Positions 37,256 through 50,895 of a stretch of 64,000 bases of DNA are shown here, one piece after another (the first letter of the stretch is position 1; each line of letters opens with the position of its first letter). The notes beneath the pieces are model-generated. The model did not search any database. It saw only the letters and a program-made list of their open reading frames with translations, and had not been told where the DNA came from. Both the position numbers and the translations under genes were made by a program. The stretch lies in assembly GCF_000321225.1 (NCBI RefSeq), contig NW_004452136.1:49899-113898 (forward strand), written 5' to 3'. Origin of the DNA: Odobenus rosmarus divergens (taxonomy: Eukaryota > Chordata > Mammalia > Carnivora > Odobenidae).

Positions 37256-37313
37256 AAAAAATAACTATTCAAAAAAATAAAAATAAATAAAAATAATAAA
37301 AAATAACTATTCA
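37256..37313. repeat. A-rich insert between 16-bp direct repeats
   Basis: AAAAAATAACTATTCA at 37256-37271 and again at 37298-37313. The 26 bp between are only A and T, A-rich, like a bare retrotransposon tail. Confidence 0.8.
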
Positions 37314-37924
37314 TTACTAAAATAGGAAATGCCTTATTTGAATGTCGGTTGAAATAATAGGTCTGCCAAAATATTTTTAAGGTTTAAACAAAACCAGATA
37401 TATTTTAATTTATAGTGGAAACCACGCTTGTTTCCATTTTAAGTTAGTGGGAAACTGGGTAATGAATGCTGTCTATTCATGGAAATTTACAAATAACAGC
37501 TATTTCCAGATTATCCTTATAATCTCAATAAAAATCTCAATGGTCATAACAAATGAAAGTAGCTCACCTTCAGACAAGACCTAAATTGACTAAATACTAC
37601 CTGAAGTCATTCCTGTTTACTACACCACAACTGATAATTTCCTTGTAAGTTGAAAATTGTAAGCTCTCTTTAAATGAATTTTGTGAAACAAAATGATTGA
37701 ATGCATGCATGCCCTGATACAGAAATGAATTATTGAAAATTCTGCTAACTTCTCATTCTATGTTTTTGGACAGTGGGTAGCATAGGAGCATGAGAACATT
37801 ATTTATTGCTTCACATTCAAATATATTCCCATCCCATGCCCCCTATAGCAGTTCTACATCTCAATAAAGTGCACATCTTCTGGAGGCAAAGTATTTAAAT
37901 GATCCACACACTAGGTCTGCAATA

Positions 37925-38110
37925 GCACTGAAGCAAGGTGTTTAACTTTTATGAGTTTTACGCTTTCCATCTGCAAAAGGGAGGCGGTCATTAATTGTAT
38001 CTAAAGCATAGAATTCTTGTGATAAATTAAATGAGTTTATGTAAAACAATTAGAGTGGCTGGTACAAGTTAATCCTGATATCATGAAAAATATGAGCCAT
38101 TATTATTATT
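37925..38110 (-). mobile_element. MIR-type SINE
   Basis: Reverse of the MIR pattern: GGTGTTTAACTTTTATGAG, CCATCTGCAAAAGGGAGGCG, GTGATAAATTAAATGAGTTTATG and AATTAGAGTGGCTGGTAC in order. Confidence 0.8.
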
Positions 38111-39505
38111 AAACTATAGGAAGGTCTTTTAATCTGGCGATCAATCGATAAAGAAACTCAGAAAGAACATTAGACATCTGCTCTCATAAACCTATGCCTT
38201 GGAGAAAAAGGAAATTTAACTTACTCTAATTATGGGAAACTCAGAAAAACTTCTGAAAATCCTGGGGGAAAAAAGCAAATCTCCTATTTTGTTTCCAGAT
38301 GTAGTCAAAGTATTTATTTTATTACTGACTCAGGTTAAAGGACAATGAATAAAAATAATTTTCAAAGTGCAACTTATAAAAATAGTACCTGGTGACCATA
38401 ATGTAGGGATATAAATGTATAATAACAAAAAATGTATACAGTTGCTACTATTTGTTTCTACTGTATGGATTTTTTTTATCATACAGGTCAAAAAATATTT
38501 GTTCTTGTTTTAAAAGGGATAAATTATAATTGTATAATCAAGTGATATTTTACATAAAGATCTTAGTAGAGCACCTACTGCATATTAAATTTTCTTTAAA
38601 AAAGATGTTCTTGTTATTACTATCATCTTTATCGCTATTACTATTAGTACAAGCAGTATTTGAAAACTCAGTTCCTGTTTATTTTCTTTGAAACAACACT
38701 GCAGTTAATAACCAAGATAATAAGAAATAAAGTATCCAGTAATGGTCACCCAACCTTTTTGCAGCCTTTTATTCAATAGATGTGTGCAAATAGACATAAA
38801 GTTCTTTTTCATAAAATAAAGGTTGGGTGGTTCTCCTTTTTACTGTATTGTAAGTTTGTTTAAACAAATTTTGTGGAATGTTTCCAGAAATTCTGTTTTC
38901 AAATGTCATCCTTAAAGGTAAGAACAAGTCTATCTGTCAGTAAAGATTGCTCTCTCCTGTTTACCATACTTACTGTGAATTGCTGAAAAAACCACTGGTA
39001 TATTTCTAGATAACATTTTAATACATAAGACAGTCCATTTTGTTTGCACTAAACACGAAGTTGAAGATACAAATTTGAAAAGACAAGAAACTGCAAATGA
39101 TGCGAGATCAAATACATATAAAATAGTATAAGATACTCCCTTCACCTCCCCCCAAAAAGTTTAGAGTAATGAGAAACTATAATAAGCAGTGAGAACACAT
39201 TAGCTATTGCAAAAGATGTCTTAGCATTAACCACTCTCTAGTTTGTCACACTTGTTTCAGATTACTTCAAATGTGAACTTTAAAACTTTAAAAAGTTACT
39301 TCCTCACTAAATACCCAGTTTGACTAAAATGCCATTTCTGACCTACTTACAATGAAATAAACTTTTATGGTAGATATTCTTATAAGTCATTAGCATCCGA
39401 CTTGAAAATCTTACTTTTAGTTTGGCCACGTTTTCAATAATTACGTTCCTTTCAAAGCGTGTACACTTGTTTCTACTCTTCTCAGAGCAATACCCTGACG
39501 GTTAG
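38111..39505. other. Unique DNA, possible 3'UTR of the exon-like segment
   Basis: No repeat recognised. If the minus-strand exon-like segment at 39506-39693 is real, this would hold its 3'UTR. A minus-strand AATAAA (plus TTTATT) occurs at about 38767. The minus frame 38930-39145 has no recognisable feature. Confidence 0.3.
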
Positions 39506-39693
39506 TTAGCAGCTGGGTACGTTGCCAAAGCTGGCATAGATGTCATTTGCAAGTGCCATGCCCCATTCTCTCTGCAGCAAGAAGCCACCATAAGCTCCAA
39601 GAGTAGCACTTTGTACAATCCTCCAGGTAATAAAGTAATCTACATCTTCCATTCCACATGTAATGTGGCAAATTTCCAGTGTAGTACTTTCAG
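39506..39693 (-). other. Coding-looking terminal-exon-like segment, unidentified
   Basis: On the minus strand a pyrimidine-rich stretch ends in CACACCAG next to 39694, an acceptor-like site, and 62 codons stay open to a TAA at 39506-39508. The translation includes ITCGMEDVDYFITWR and GAYGGFLLQREWGMALAND and ends in FGNVPSC. The composition looks like protein rather than AT-rich noise. There is a stop just upstream of the acceptor in the same frame, so the frame would have to enter by splicing or the upstream part is decayed. No ATG precedes it in frame. I cannot name the family. The old L1 begins about 30 bp further right. Confidence 0.35.
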
Positions 39694-40781
39694 CTGGTGT
39701 GGTAAATTAGTCAAGGAAGTGAATGAGAGATCTGTACACTGAAAACTGTAAGACATTGGATGAAAGATATTAAAGAAAGCACAAATAAATGGAAAGATAA
39801 CCATGTTGATAGATTGGAAGAGTTAATATTATTAAAATGTCCATACTACCCAAAATAATTTATAGATCCAGTGCAATAACTATCAAAATTCCAATGACAT
39901 TTTTTACCAATATAGAAAAAAAATCCTAAAATTCACATGGAATCACAAAAGACCCCAAATAGTGAAAAAAAAATAATTTGAGAAAGAACAAAGCTGGAGA
40001 CACCACAGTTCTTTATTTCAAATTATTACAGAACTATATTAATCAAAACAGTCTAATGTTGGCACAAAAACAGACACATAGATCAGTGGAAAAGAACTGA
40101 GAGCTCAGAATAAATCCATGCATATATGGTCAACTAGTATTTGACATGGTAGCAAAAAATAATCAATAGAGAAAAGATGATTTCTTCAATACATAATACT
40201 GGAAAAAATTGGATATGCACATGTAAAAGAATGAGACTAGATTCTTATCTCACACTACTCACAAAAATGTACTAAAAACAGAGTTTAGGATTGAAATGCA
40301 AGCTGTAAGATTGAAACCATAAAATACCTGGAAGAAAACAGGGGAAAAGATCCTGGGCATCGATCTTAGCAATAATGTTTTACATGTGACACCAAGTGCA
40401 CAAACAACAAAAGTAAAAATTAATAAGTGGGATTACATTAAACAAAAAAGTTTCTGCACAGCAAAAGAAATAACCAACAAAATGAAAAGGCTACTTACAG
40501 AAGGCAAAAAAAAAAAAAAAGCAAACCATCTACCTCATAAGTGTTTGCTATCCAAAAAATATAAAGAACTCATGCAACTCAACAATAAAAAATTGAATAA
40601 TCTGAATTTAAAAAAGCACAAAGAACATAAATAGACATTTTCCCAAAGAAGATATACAAATGGCCAACAATACATGAAAATACACTCACCATCATGAGTC
40701 ATCAGGGAAATGCAAATCAAAACCACAATGAGATACTATGTCACACCTGTTAGGATGGCTATTATAAAAAGGACAACAGAT

Positions 40782-40984
40782 GGGCGCCTGGGTGGCTCAG
40801 TCGTTAAGCATCTGCCTTTGGCTCAGGTCATGATCCCAGGGCCCTGGGATTGAGTCCCACGTCGGGCTCCCTGCTCGGCGGGAAGCCTGCTTCTCCCTCT
40901 CCCACTGCCGCTGCTTGTGGTCCCGCTCTCGCTATCTCTCTCTGTCAAATAAATAAATAAAATCTTTAAAAAAATAAAATTAAA
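40782..40984 (+). mobile_element. Can-SINE inside the L1
   Basis: Head GGGCGCCTGGGTGGCTCAG with 'cgttaagcatctgcc'. TSD AAAAAGGACAACAGAT (40766-40781) and AAAAAGGACAAGAGAT (40985-41000), one mismatch. Confidence 0.97.
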
Positions 40985-41128
40985 AAAAAGGACAAGAGAT
41001 CATAAATAGTTGATAACCATGTGGAGACAAGGGAAACCATGTGCAATGTTGGTGGGGATGTAAATTGGTGCAGCCACTATGGAAAACAGTATGGAGATTC
41101 CTCAGAAAATTAAAAAAAAGAACTACCA

Positions 41129-41321
41129 GGGCACCTGGGTGGCTCAGTCCATTAAGCATCTGCCTTCAGCCCAGGTCATGACTTCAGGGTCTTGGGATGG
41201 AGCCCCATGTGGGGCTCCCTGCTCAGTGGGGAGTCTGCTTTTTCCTCTCCCTCTGCCCCTCTCTCCGCTCATGCTCTCTCTCTGTCTCTCCCTCTCAAAT
41301 AAATAAATAAAATCTTAAAAA
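41129..41321 (+). mobile_element. Can-SINE inside the L1
   Basis: Head GGGCACCTGGGTGGCTCAG, tail (AAATA)n. L1 text resumes after it, with short duplicated ACTACCA at 41122-41128 and 41326-41332. Confidence 0.95.
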
Positions 41322-41390
41322 AAATACTACCATATTATCTAGCAATCTCACTTCTGGATATACAACTGAAAGAAATGAAATCACTATCTT

Positions 41391-43347
<1,957 letters not shown>

Positions 43348-43362
43348 TGAAATCACTATCTT

Positions 43363-44001
43363 GAAGAGATATCTCCATTCCTATGTTTTATTGCAGCATC
43401 ATTCACAATAGTCAATACATGAAAACAACTTAACTGTCCATTGAGGAATGAATGGCTAAGGAAAATGTGTATATATTCCCAATGGAATATTATTCAACCA
43501 TAAAAAGAAGGAAATTATGCCATTTGTAACATGGATGAACTTTGAGGGTATTATGCTAAGTGAAATGAGTCAGGAGACAAGGACAAAAACTGTATAATCT
43601 CACTTTTATATGGAATCTAAAAAAAAAAATGAACTCATAGACTAATAGATTGGTGGTTACCAGGGACTGAAGGTAGGTGGAGGAAATGGGGAGTCATTGC
43701 TTAAATAGTACAAACTTTCCTTTATGAGTAAGTTCTGAAGATCTAATATACAACATGATGACGATAGTTAAACACAACATGATGACCATAGATATACTGT
43801 GTCATATACATGAAATTTGTTGAAAGAGTAGATATTAAATGTTCTCACCCCCCCACACACACAGGTAACTATGTGATGTTACCTTTGGTGTAACAATTAT
43901 TATTGTAATAATTTCACAATATAAATGTATATAAAATCGTCACAGTGTATACCTAAACTTACACAATGTTATTTTTCACGTCTCAATAAAGCTGGAAAAA
44001 A
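43363..44001 (+). mobile_element. Old L1, right part to the 3' end
   Basis: Continues from 41375: TTGCAGCATCATTCACAATA, TTTGAGGGTATTATGCTAAG, then the 3'UTR with AACAATTATTATTGTAATAA and a final CTCAATAAAGCTGG. The tail signals the plus orientation. Confidence 0.88.
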
Positions 44002-44691
44002 TACAGTGATAATCTTCACAAAAAGAAAAAAGATTGACTAGGATTGAGATTATATATAACTAAAAGTGTAGCATCAAAGACTGATTAAGAAGGCAATCAC
44101 AGTGCAGCTTTGATTTGGAAGCGTATAGGGCCATTAATATTAGATCATTCAGGTTTTTAATTGCTGAATATAAATTCAAGGTAGAATCTCATTCTTGTGA
44201 ATTAGGCAAACAAGAAGTTAATTTTGGAGTAGATGAAGACCAGTGGACACCCAGATATCCAGAAGACTCTCCAAGTGCATAGATACCAGGCTTATAGAAT
44301 TAGACTAATATGGGGTTGCACTGGAAATCTAATATATCCGCATTGCTCTGTTCAGGTCATTCAATACTTCAAATAACCATCGGTAATTAAAAATGTGTAG
44401 AACTTGAAATAGAAAGAATTAGCACAACCATAACTGACTGATATTCATGAATAGAATTCTATATCCTGGAGGGATAGAGTGTAGAAATCAGGTCCCTAAT
44501 GGTAAAAATCAGTATGAGCCCTCTGGGTCTTTTTAGGGTTGACCTAAATTCAAACCACTTGCAATTTGCTGGAGTTGTAGCAGGCAAGTATCAGAAGGGG
44601 GCAGCAAAGAGCTATCTGGGCTGAAGAAAGCATAACAATTTGAAGAGTGGAGAAAGAAGAGGAAGTTAATTCAACGTGGATTAAGTTACAT

Positions 44692-44720
44692 GAAAAATGC
44701 ATGTTTTTCATGCATTTTTC
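44692..44720. repeat. Perfect 12-bp inverted repeat (hairpin)
   Basis: GAAAAATGCATG (44692-44703), five T, then CATGCATTTTTC (44709-44720). No T-run terminator context or gene end is nearby. Confidence 0.9.
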
Positions 44721-44769
44721 CAAATGGGTGTCAAATCACAACAGAGTTGTAGACCCAAGATGACCTGTG

Positions 44770-46330
44770 ACCTCTGGATTTTATTTTGCCCTGGTTTTCT
44801 CCCAGCTCTGAACATTTCTACTCAATTTTCTTGACCAGATCTTTTCTTCTATATGCATCCCTTAAATATTTATTTTCCAAAGTCCTGGCCTTGGTCTGCT
44901 TTCTTCCTACTTTCCATATTCTCTATTTTATTTTGATCTCTATTCTTTCATCCAGTCCCATGGTAATAATTAACTATCAATATACCAACAGAACCTCCAC
45001 AAACATGTAAGACAGCCTTAGTAAATTGTGCCATTTCTTGGCAGACGGATTTGAAATAGCAATTCTCACTAGGGTTAATAACATCTCAGACAAACCAATG
45101 GCTGTTTTTACTCTTTGTTATCCCCTCAGCCAAGCCACATGTGGCAAATCACAAAAACAAGTCTTTATGCTCAGAACTCACAGATCCCCTATCATTAACC
45201 ACTCTTTCAATAAGTAGACTTCATTGCTATCTTCAAACCAGCTATTTCCACCAGCACATGTGGTAGACTTGTCAAAAACCAGACTCGGTATATTTCACCA
45301 GGAGTACATTTTTTCTTCCATATTTGCTCTCCTGGTTAATCATGATTCCTTATACACCATCTGTCAAGGTAGAATGCACTCATTCACTATTTATTAACTT
45401 TATCTCATAAGTGACATCTCAACTTAGAAATCTACTTGCCTCATTTCTCAAGACTTCATTGATATTGACCTTGGATAACCATTAGTCACTAAAAATGTGT
45501 AGAACTAGGAAGAGTAGGTATTTTCCTTTTGCTAATCTCCATAGAGTAGTTTACACTTTCTCTCTCCATTCTTCACACAACATTTAATCTTCAAACCATT
45601 GACACATGGCTTTCATCTTTACTCTTTATAGGAAACCACATTCTCTTCTCTTTGTAATGCCCAGTGCACACTTTCCAGTTATTACCTTGTCTTTTCTCTT
45701 CTTCTTCAAAAATCTTCTACATCAGCTTTAGGGAAGTGTTCTGTCCTATTTGTTTCTTTTACAACTTCTTTTCAGCTCGTGTGTGTGTGTGTGTGTGTGT
45801 GTTCAGGAGAGGTCAGTCCTTCTGTCTCTGTTGTCTTCTACATAGATGTATGGTCACATCCATGGCTTTAACAGCTATTCTATGTCAAAGACTCCCCATA
45901 TTTGTACTTATGTCTGAATATATGATATCTTCACTTAGTGGTCACTTGGGCACCTAAAAATAAACATAATTAAAATATAAGGTAACTTCTTCCCTTCTTC
46001 TGTTAGAAGTTATACAGAAGCTGTATACATATCTATTAGTAAAAAATCACTCACCCACGTGTACAACCCTGACTATTGGAAGTCATTCGTGATTCCTTTC
46101 TCTACCTCTCTGTCTCTCATCCCTCACAAAGAGTCAATCCCCCTCTCTCATTTATCTTCCAAAATGCCAATACTTTCTCTCAATCCACTCTATTGCTGTT
46201 AGAATTATTGTTTCTCCCTTAGCTTGCTATAATAAAACTCCTAATAATCGGTTTTACTCTACTTTTATCTATTCTATCACAGCTTTCTACAATGTAAATC
46301 AGATCAAATATATATGCATCAAATATATAC
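44770..46330 (+). mobile_element. Possible old dispersed repeat, class uncertain
   Basis: Two blocks (about 44770-45000 and 46050-46330) resemble a known mammalian repeat: 'tctggattttattttgccctggttttctccc', 'catccagtcccatgg', 'ttcgtgattcctttctctac', 'taaatcagatcaaa'. The middle (45000-46050) is less clear. All frames here (63-97 codons) look like chance or repeat-derived. I cannot assign a class. Confidence 0.35.
45779..45802. repeat. (GT)n microsatellite
   Basis: About 12 GT units. Confidence 0.97.
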
Positions 46331-46726
46331 CTCCTATATTTGTCTTTAGATGCTCCACAGAATCTACACAAAAGTGTACACAATTCTTAAGGTCCGTTAT
46401 TTGCTCTTAAACTATTACTCTAGCTAAAGTTGTCATCTCTCTGCTCCCCATATTCGCACTACAGGAATAAAAACAATTTCAATAAAAAAATGTTATAATG
46501 GTAAATATTTACTGAATATTTGCTATGTGCCAAATATTGCAGTTTCCTAAGTGTATCAAGTTCTCTCTCCCCTCTTGACTTTGTGCTGACTACATCTTCT
46601 TACACTGTTTATTTACCAGCTCCTGTCTTTCAAGCCAGGTGCCAACTCTCCCTAGGTTAGGTGCTCTTACTTGTGCTCTCCTGATATGCTGCACGTATTC
46701 TGCCTTAAAACCACAAAGATATACAA

Positions 46727-47190
46727 TAGTTTTTCTCATCTGTGGTTTTGCTTTTCATGGTTTCAGTTTTCCACAGTCAACTGCAGTCCAGAAGAAAATG
46801 ATACTCCTTCTGAGGAATCCTCAGAATGTCAATGGTAGCCTAACACTGTGTCAGAATGTTTATGTTATTCTCCTCAATTCATCTCATTTTGGAGGCAATT
46901 TTATCATCTCACATCATCACAAGAAGAGGGGTGAGTAGAGTACAAGACATTTCTAGAGACCACATTCACATAATTTTTATTGCAATGTATTGTTATAAGT
47001 ATTATATTTTATTGCTAGTTTTTATTTTAGTCTCTTACTGTATCTAATTTATAAATTAAACTTTATTATAGGTATGTATATATAGGGGAAAATACAATAT
47101 ATAGAGATTTCTGTACTATCTTTGGTTTCAAGCATCCACTGGGGGTCTTGCAATGTGTACCCTGCAGACAAGGCGGGGGAATATAGTACT
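46727..47190 (+). mobile_element. Tigger-like (pogo/TcMar) DNA transposon, non-autonomous
   Basis: Left end: CATCTGTGGTTTTGCTTTTC and TCAGTTTTCCACAGTCAACTG. Right end: GTATGTATATATAGGGGAAA, CTATCTTTGGTTTCAAGCATC and CCACTGGGGGTCTTG. This is the end pattern of MER-type Tigger derivatives. No transposase frame remains. Confidence 0.72.
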
Positions 47191-47924
47191 AACAGAACCA
47201 TCAGGTAGCATTCAAAATGAGAGCAAAACTCAAGGTTTAAAGTTAAATAGATGACCTACCAATTTATTCAATGAAAGAATTGGATATACAGCATTTATAT
47301 TTGACATATACATGTATAATGTAAGGGCCTGCAAATATTAACTGAGACTTAAATATATACACAATTAAGGAGAAATTAAGACTTTGGCCTTTGGAGACTT
47401 ATCCTTAGTTATCTTTATGTTTCTTCTAGCAATGCAGTACATTTAACATTATGATACACTACATCACACTACATTTAACATTATGATAAAATTAGATATA
47501 TATTCACTCTATATATTATCTATTGGGAGATTACTGACATCTTGGGATCAGGCATTATTGGAATCAAGATATTAGTTTCATGAGTCTATAGTTGTCTTGA
47601 CTACATACTTTCACAAAGGATTTTTAAAATGAAATGTAAATCCTAGGTTTCTCTCTAGTCAGCTTCATTTTAAATGTCAAATTATATTTAAAATAATAAG
47701 CTCAACTCTTAAGCATATGATTCACATACCATCCTAGCATGAAATACCATAGGCAGGTTTTCTCACTTCATATGGAGAGCAGATTACTGCGACCTCATTG
47801 TCTTGAATTTCTACAGTATTATAACACACAGTGGCCAAAATAAAGACAGTTGTTATTAACTATGTTCATTTTGAAAGCAAAACTTTGGATATGGAAGTGT
47901 CTACAAATTTTCTTTATATGATTT
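47191..47924. other. AT-rich unique DNA, no gene seen
   Basis: Holds an 18-bp direct repeat, ACATTTAACATTATGATA, at 47439-47456 and 47471-47488. Otherwise featureless. Confidence 0.5.
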
Positions 47925-47938
47925 AAATCTTTAATATT

Positions 47939-48125
47939 GGGCGCCTGGGTGGCTCAGTTGGTTAAGCGACTGCCTTCGCCTCAGGTCATGATCCCAGAGT
48001 CCTGGGATCGAGTCCCACATCAGGCTCCCTGCTCGGCGGGGAGCCTGCTTCTCCCTCTGACCCTCTCCCCTCTCATGCTGTTTCTCTCTCTCTAATAAAT
48101 AAATAAAATCTTTAAAAAATGAAAT
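47939..48125 (+). mobile_element. Can-SINE
   Basis: Head GGGCGCCTGGGTGGCTCAG, 'ggttaagcgactgcc' variant. Perfect TSD AAATCTTTAATATT at 47925-47938 and 48126-48139. Confidence 0.97.
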
Positions 48126-48264
48126 AAATCTTTAATATTATACAACCCACTAGCTAGCAGGTTGAAGCCACTCTGGAACATGGTTTCAACAGCTGTATTC
48201 TCTTTTATGGAAAGGCAATCTAAGTATCTGTGTGCAACAAAATTCATCAAAAGTCATCCAAAAG

Positions 48265-48384
48265 GGGGCGCCTGGCTGGCTTTGTCAGAGGAGCATGCCA
48301 ACTCTTGATCTTGGGGTTGTGATTTTGAGCCCCTTATTGGGTGTAGAAATTACTAAAAAGTAAATAAATAAAGTTAAAAAATAA
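48265..48384 (+). mobile_element. Short tRNA-like Can-SINE, older type
   Basis: Head GGGCGCCTGGCTGGC, then 'gcatgccaactcttgatcttggggttgtgattttgagcccc' and 'ttattgggtgtagaaattact'. It lacks the CT-rich middle of the other copies. Flanks AAAAGTCATCC and AAAAGGTCATTC form a probable TSD. Confidence 0.85.
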
Positions 48385-48397
48385 AAGGTCATTCTAA

Positions 48398-48435
48398 GGA
48401 ACAACAACAACAACATCAACAACAAAAACAACAAA
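48398..48435. repeat. (CAA)n low-complexity tract
   Basis: Imperfect CAA repeats (aacaacaacaacaacatcaacaac...). Confidence 0.9.
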
Positions 48436-48509
48436 AAAACACCTTCTATTCCATCAAATGGTATTTAAGCTCCAACTTCTTCCTTTTCTTTTAGGGCTTT
48501 TGTCTGTTT

Positions 48510-48850
48510 TATTATTATTTTGTTTTATTGTGGTCAGTTTACCATCTTAAGCATTTTTAAGTATACAATACAGCAGTGTTACCTATATGCATATTTTTGT
48601 GCAACATTTCTAGAACTTTTTCATCTTGCCAAACTGAAACTCCGGATCCATTGAGCAGCTCCCTTTTTTCCCCTCCTCCAAGCTCTTGGCAAAGGCCATT
48701 CTACCTTCTGTTTCTGAGAGTTTGATGATTTTAGATAGCTCATATCGGTGGAGTCATGCAACATTTGTTTTTTTGTGACTGGCTGATTTCACTTGGCATG
48801 ATGTCCTCAAGTTGCATCCATGTTGTAGAATGTTGACTTATCTTCAGCTT
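48510..48850 (-). mobile_element. Old L1 3' region
   Basis: Reverse of an L1M-type 3' region: TGTGGTCAGTTTACCATCTTAAG, AAGTATACAATACAGCAG, TCATGCAACATTTG and TTCACTTGGCATGATGTCCTC. An Asn/Lys-rich minus frame follows (48857-49084, coiled-coil-like), perhaps from a related LINE; its origin is uncertain. Confidence 0.65.
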
Positions 48851-49220
48851 TGCTGATTATTCTGTTTGATCAGTTCTGTTGATTTGTTTTAATGAACTTT
48901 TCAATTTAGTTACTGTATTCTTCAGCTCCAGAATTTGTTTAGTCCTTTTTCTAGTTTCTATCTCTTTGATAATATTTTCATTTTGTACATTCATTCTTTT
49001 CCTGATTTCATATAGTTGTCCATCTGTGTTTTCTTGTAATACTTGTAAGTTCCTATTTCTTTTCCTGGTTTTACATTTATGCATTCCTTTTTTTTTTTAA
49101 AATGGATCCTATCTGAATATCTTTTTCTGAATATATTTCTAAAGATAATTATTTGTCCAACATCTTGGTACTATCCTTAAGCTCTACTCATTTACCATTT
49201 TGTGTCATATTTCTAAAATA

Positions 49221-49392
49221 TTTTTTTTAGATTTTTTATTTATTTATGTGACAGAAAGAGAGATTGAGCACGAGCAGAGGGAGAAAGAGAAAAGCAGGCA
49301 GGGAGCCTGATGCAGGGCTTGGTCCCAGGACCCTGAGATCATGACCTGAGCCAAAGGCAGCCACTTAACCGACTGAGACACCCAGGCACCCC
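49221..49392 (-). mobile_element. Can-SINE
   Basis: T-rich tail side, GATCATGACCTGAGCC and head side GAGACACCCAGGCACCCC. Short flanking TCTAAA repeats. Confidence 0.92.
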
Positions 49393-49894
49393 TCTAAATC
49401 ACAATTCAGAAATTAAAGGAATTCTCTTTCAGGTCACACTTAACCAAAACTAGCAATATAGACATCAATTTTGTCAACAAAATTTATTAGGAATATAATA
49501 TATTTGTTTTATAAGATATAATATTGAAAAAAATCATACTAAAGGCATAAGCAGATTAAATCCATTCATTCCAATAGCAAGAACTAATGAGTGACTTGAG
49601 AAGAGAATTTACATTGCCTTTCCTTTAAAAAAGAGATTTGAATCAAGATGAGGAAAAAGCATGATCTGTGAAAGTCCAAGTGCTCAGAGCGCATGTGAGG
49701 AAAGCCAAACTGAGCAAGGAAGATGCAATAGCCTTGCCATGCCCAAGCCATGAGGTGTGTTTGATCTGAACTAGTGTAGGTCAGATGTAATAATATTTAA
49801 AAATACAAAGAGCCAATCATGGGGAAATCCTGAAGCAGGCTACTTTGGTTCAGAAAAGGATTTGAGAGCCCTTTATTCTTACTTCCAAAACATA
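49393..49894. other. Unique DNA, no gene seen
   Basis: No frame or repeat recognised. Confidence 0.5.
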
Positions 49895-49911
49895 TTGTGC
49901 TTTCCATTTTA

Positions 49912-50120
49912 TTTTTATTTTATTTTTTTTATTTAGAGAGAGAAAGCACATGCATGCACATGTGAGCAGTGGGAGTGGTAGAGGGAGAGGGAGAGAGACT
50001 CTCAAGTAGACTCCATGTTGAACACAGAGTCCTTTGCAGAGCTCAATCTCACAACCCAGAGATCATGACCTGAGCCAAAATCGAGTCAGACACTCAACTG
50101 ACTGAGCCACACAGGCACTC
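49912..50120 (-). mobile_element. Can-SINE, older and diverged
   Basis: Tail side TTTTATTTAGAGAG, head side GAGCCACACAGGCACTC. Flanks TTGTGCTTTCCATTTT (from 49895) and TTGTGCCTTTCATTTT (from 50121) form the TSD. Confidence 0.93.
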
Positions 50121-50136
50121 TTGTGCCTTTCATTTT

Positions 50137-50670
50137 CATTCATTTCAAATTTTATATTGAAATTATATATTGAAATGACTGTATCCTTTACCAGTTTACA
50201 GGCATGGGATATATGTTTTTTTTCTGTTTGTTTTTAATAGTTGCATCATCAGCATCTAGCTCGTGGTTTGACATGTGCCAAGTTGTGAGGACAAGTTAAA
50301 GAAAGAATGTTGGAGAAGAGGCATTGAAAACATGTTGTGAGTCCAACTAAGGACTACCTGTATTAGACAGAATACGTCAGCCTAGCAAGGGATTCTCAGC
50401 AAAGATTTGGGGCATGAAGTTTATATGATATTTAATAATCAAAGTCCTGGTCCCATCTGACATTAACCTAAATAAACAGCAACAAAGATAGTTCATATTA
50501 TTTTTTATGTGCCTTGAAAGATCTTTTTTGGTTTGTACTAAAGTAAAAAAAAAGTTTTATTGTACCATCCTGCTAACCATATAAATAAAACTTTTATGAA
50601 AATTCAATACCGAGACCCTTTTATATATATAATTCTTTGATATACATATAGATCATTAAAAGAAAGGAAC
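50137..50670. other. AT-rich unique DNA, no gene seen
   Basis: Nothing recognised. Confidence 0.5.
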
Positions 50671-50686
50671 AAGCAACAGAATTTTA

Positions 50687-50879
50687 TTTTTTTTAATATT
50701 ATTTATTTATTTGACAGAGAGAGTCACAGCGAAAGAGGGATCACAGCAGAGGGAGTGGGAGAGGGAAAAACAGGCTTCCTGTTGAGCAGGGAGCCCGATG
50801 CAGGGCTCAATCCCAAGACCCTGGGATCATGACCTTAGCTGAAGGCAGACGCTTAACGACTGAGCCACCCAGGCACCCC
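50687..50879 (-). mobile_element. Can-SINE
   Basis: Head side GAGCCACCCAGGCACCCC. Perfect TSD AAGCAACAGAATTTTA at 50671-50686 and 50880-50895. Confidence 0.97.
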
Positions 50880-50895
50880 AAGCAACAGAATTTTA

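Larger units (their letters stand above)
39725..41375 (+). mobile_element. Old L1 ORF2 (left part), carrying two SINEs
   Basis: Starts near TGTACACTGAAAACTGTAAG and follows ORF2 through AATTCACATGGAATCACAAA and an 82-codon remnant at 40386-40634. It is interrupted by SINEs at 40782-40984 and 41129-41321 and then by the KPNA2 retrocopy, and resumes at 43363. Confidence 0.9.
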
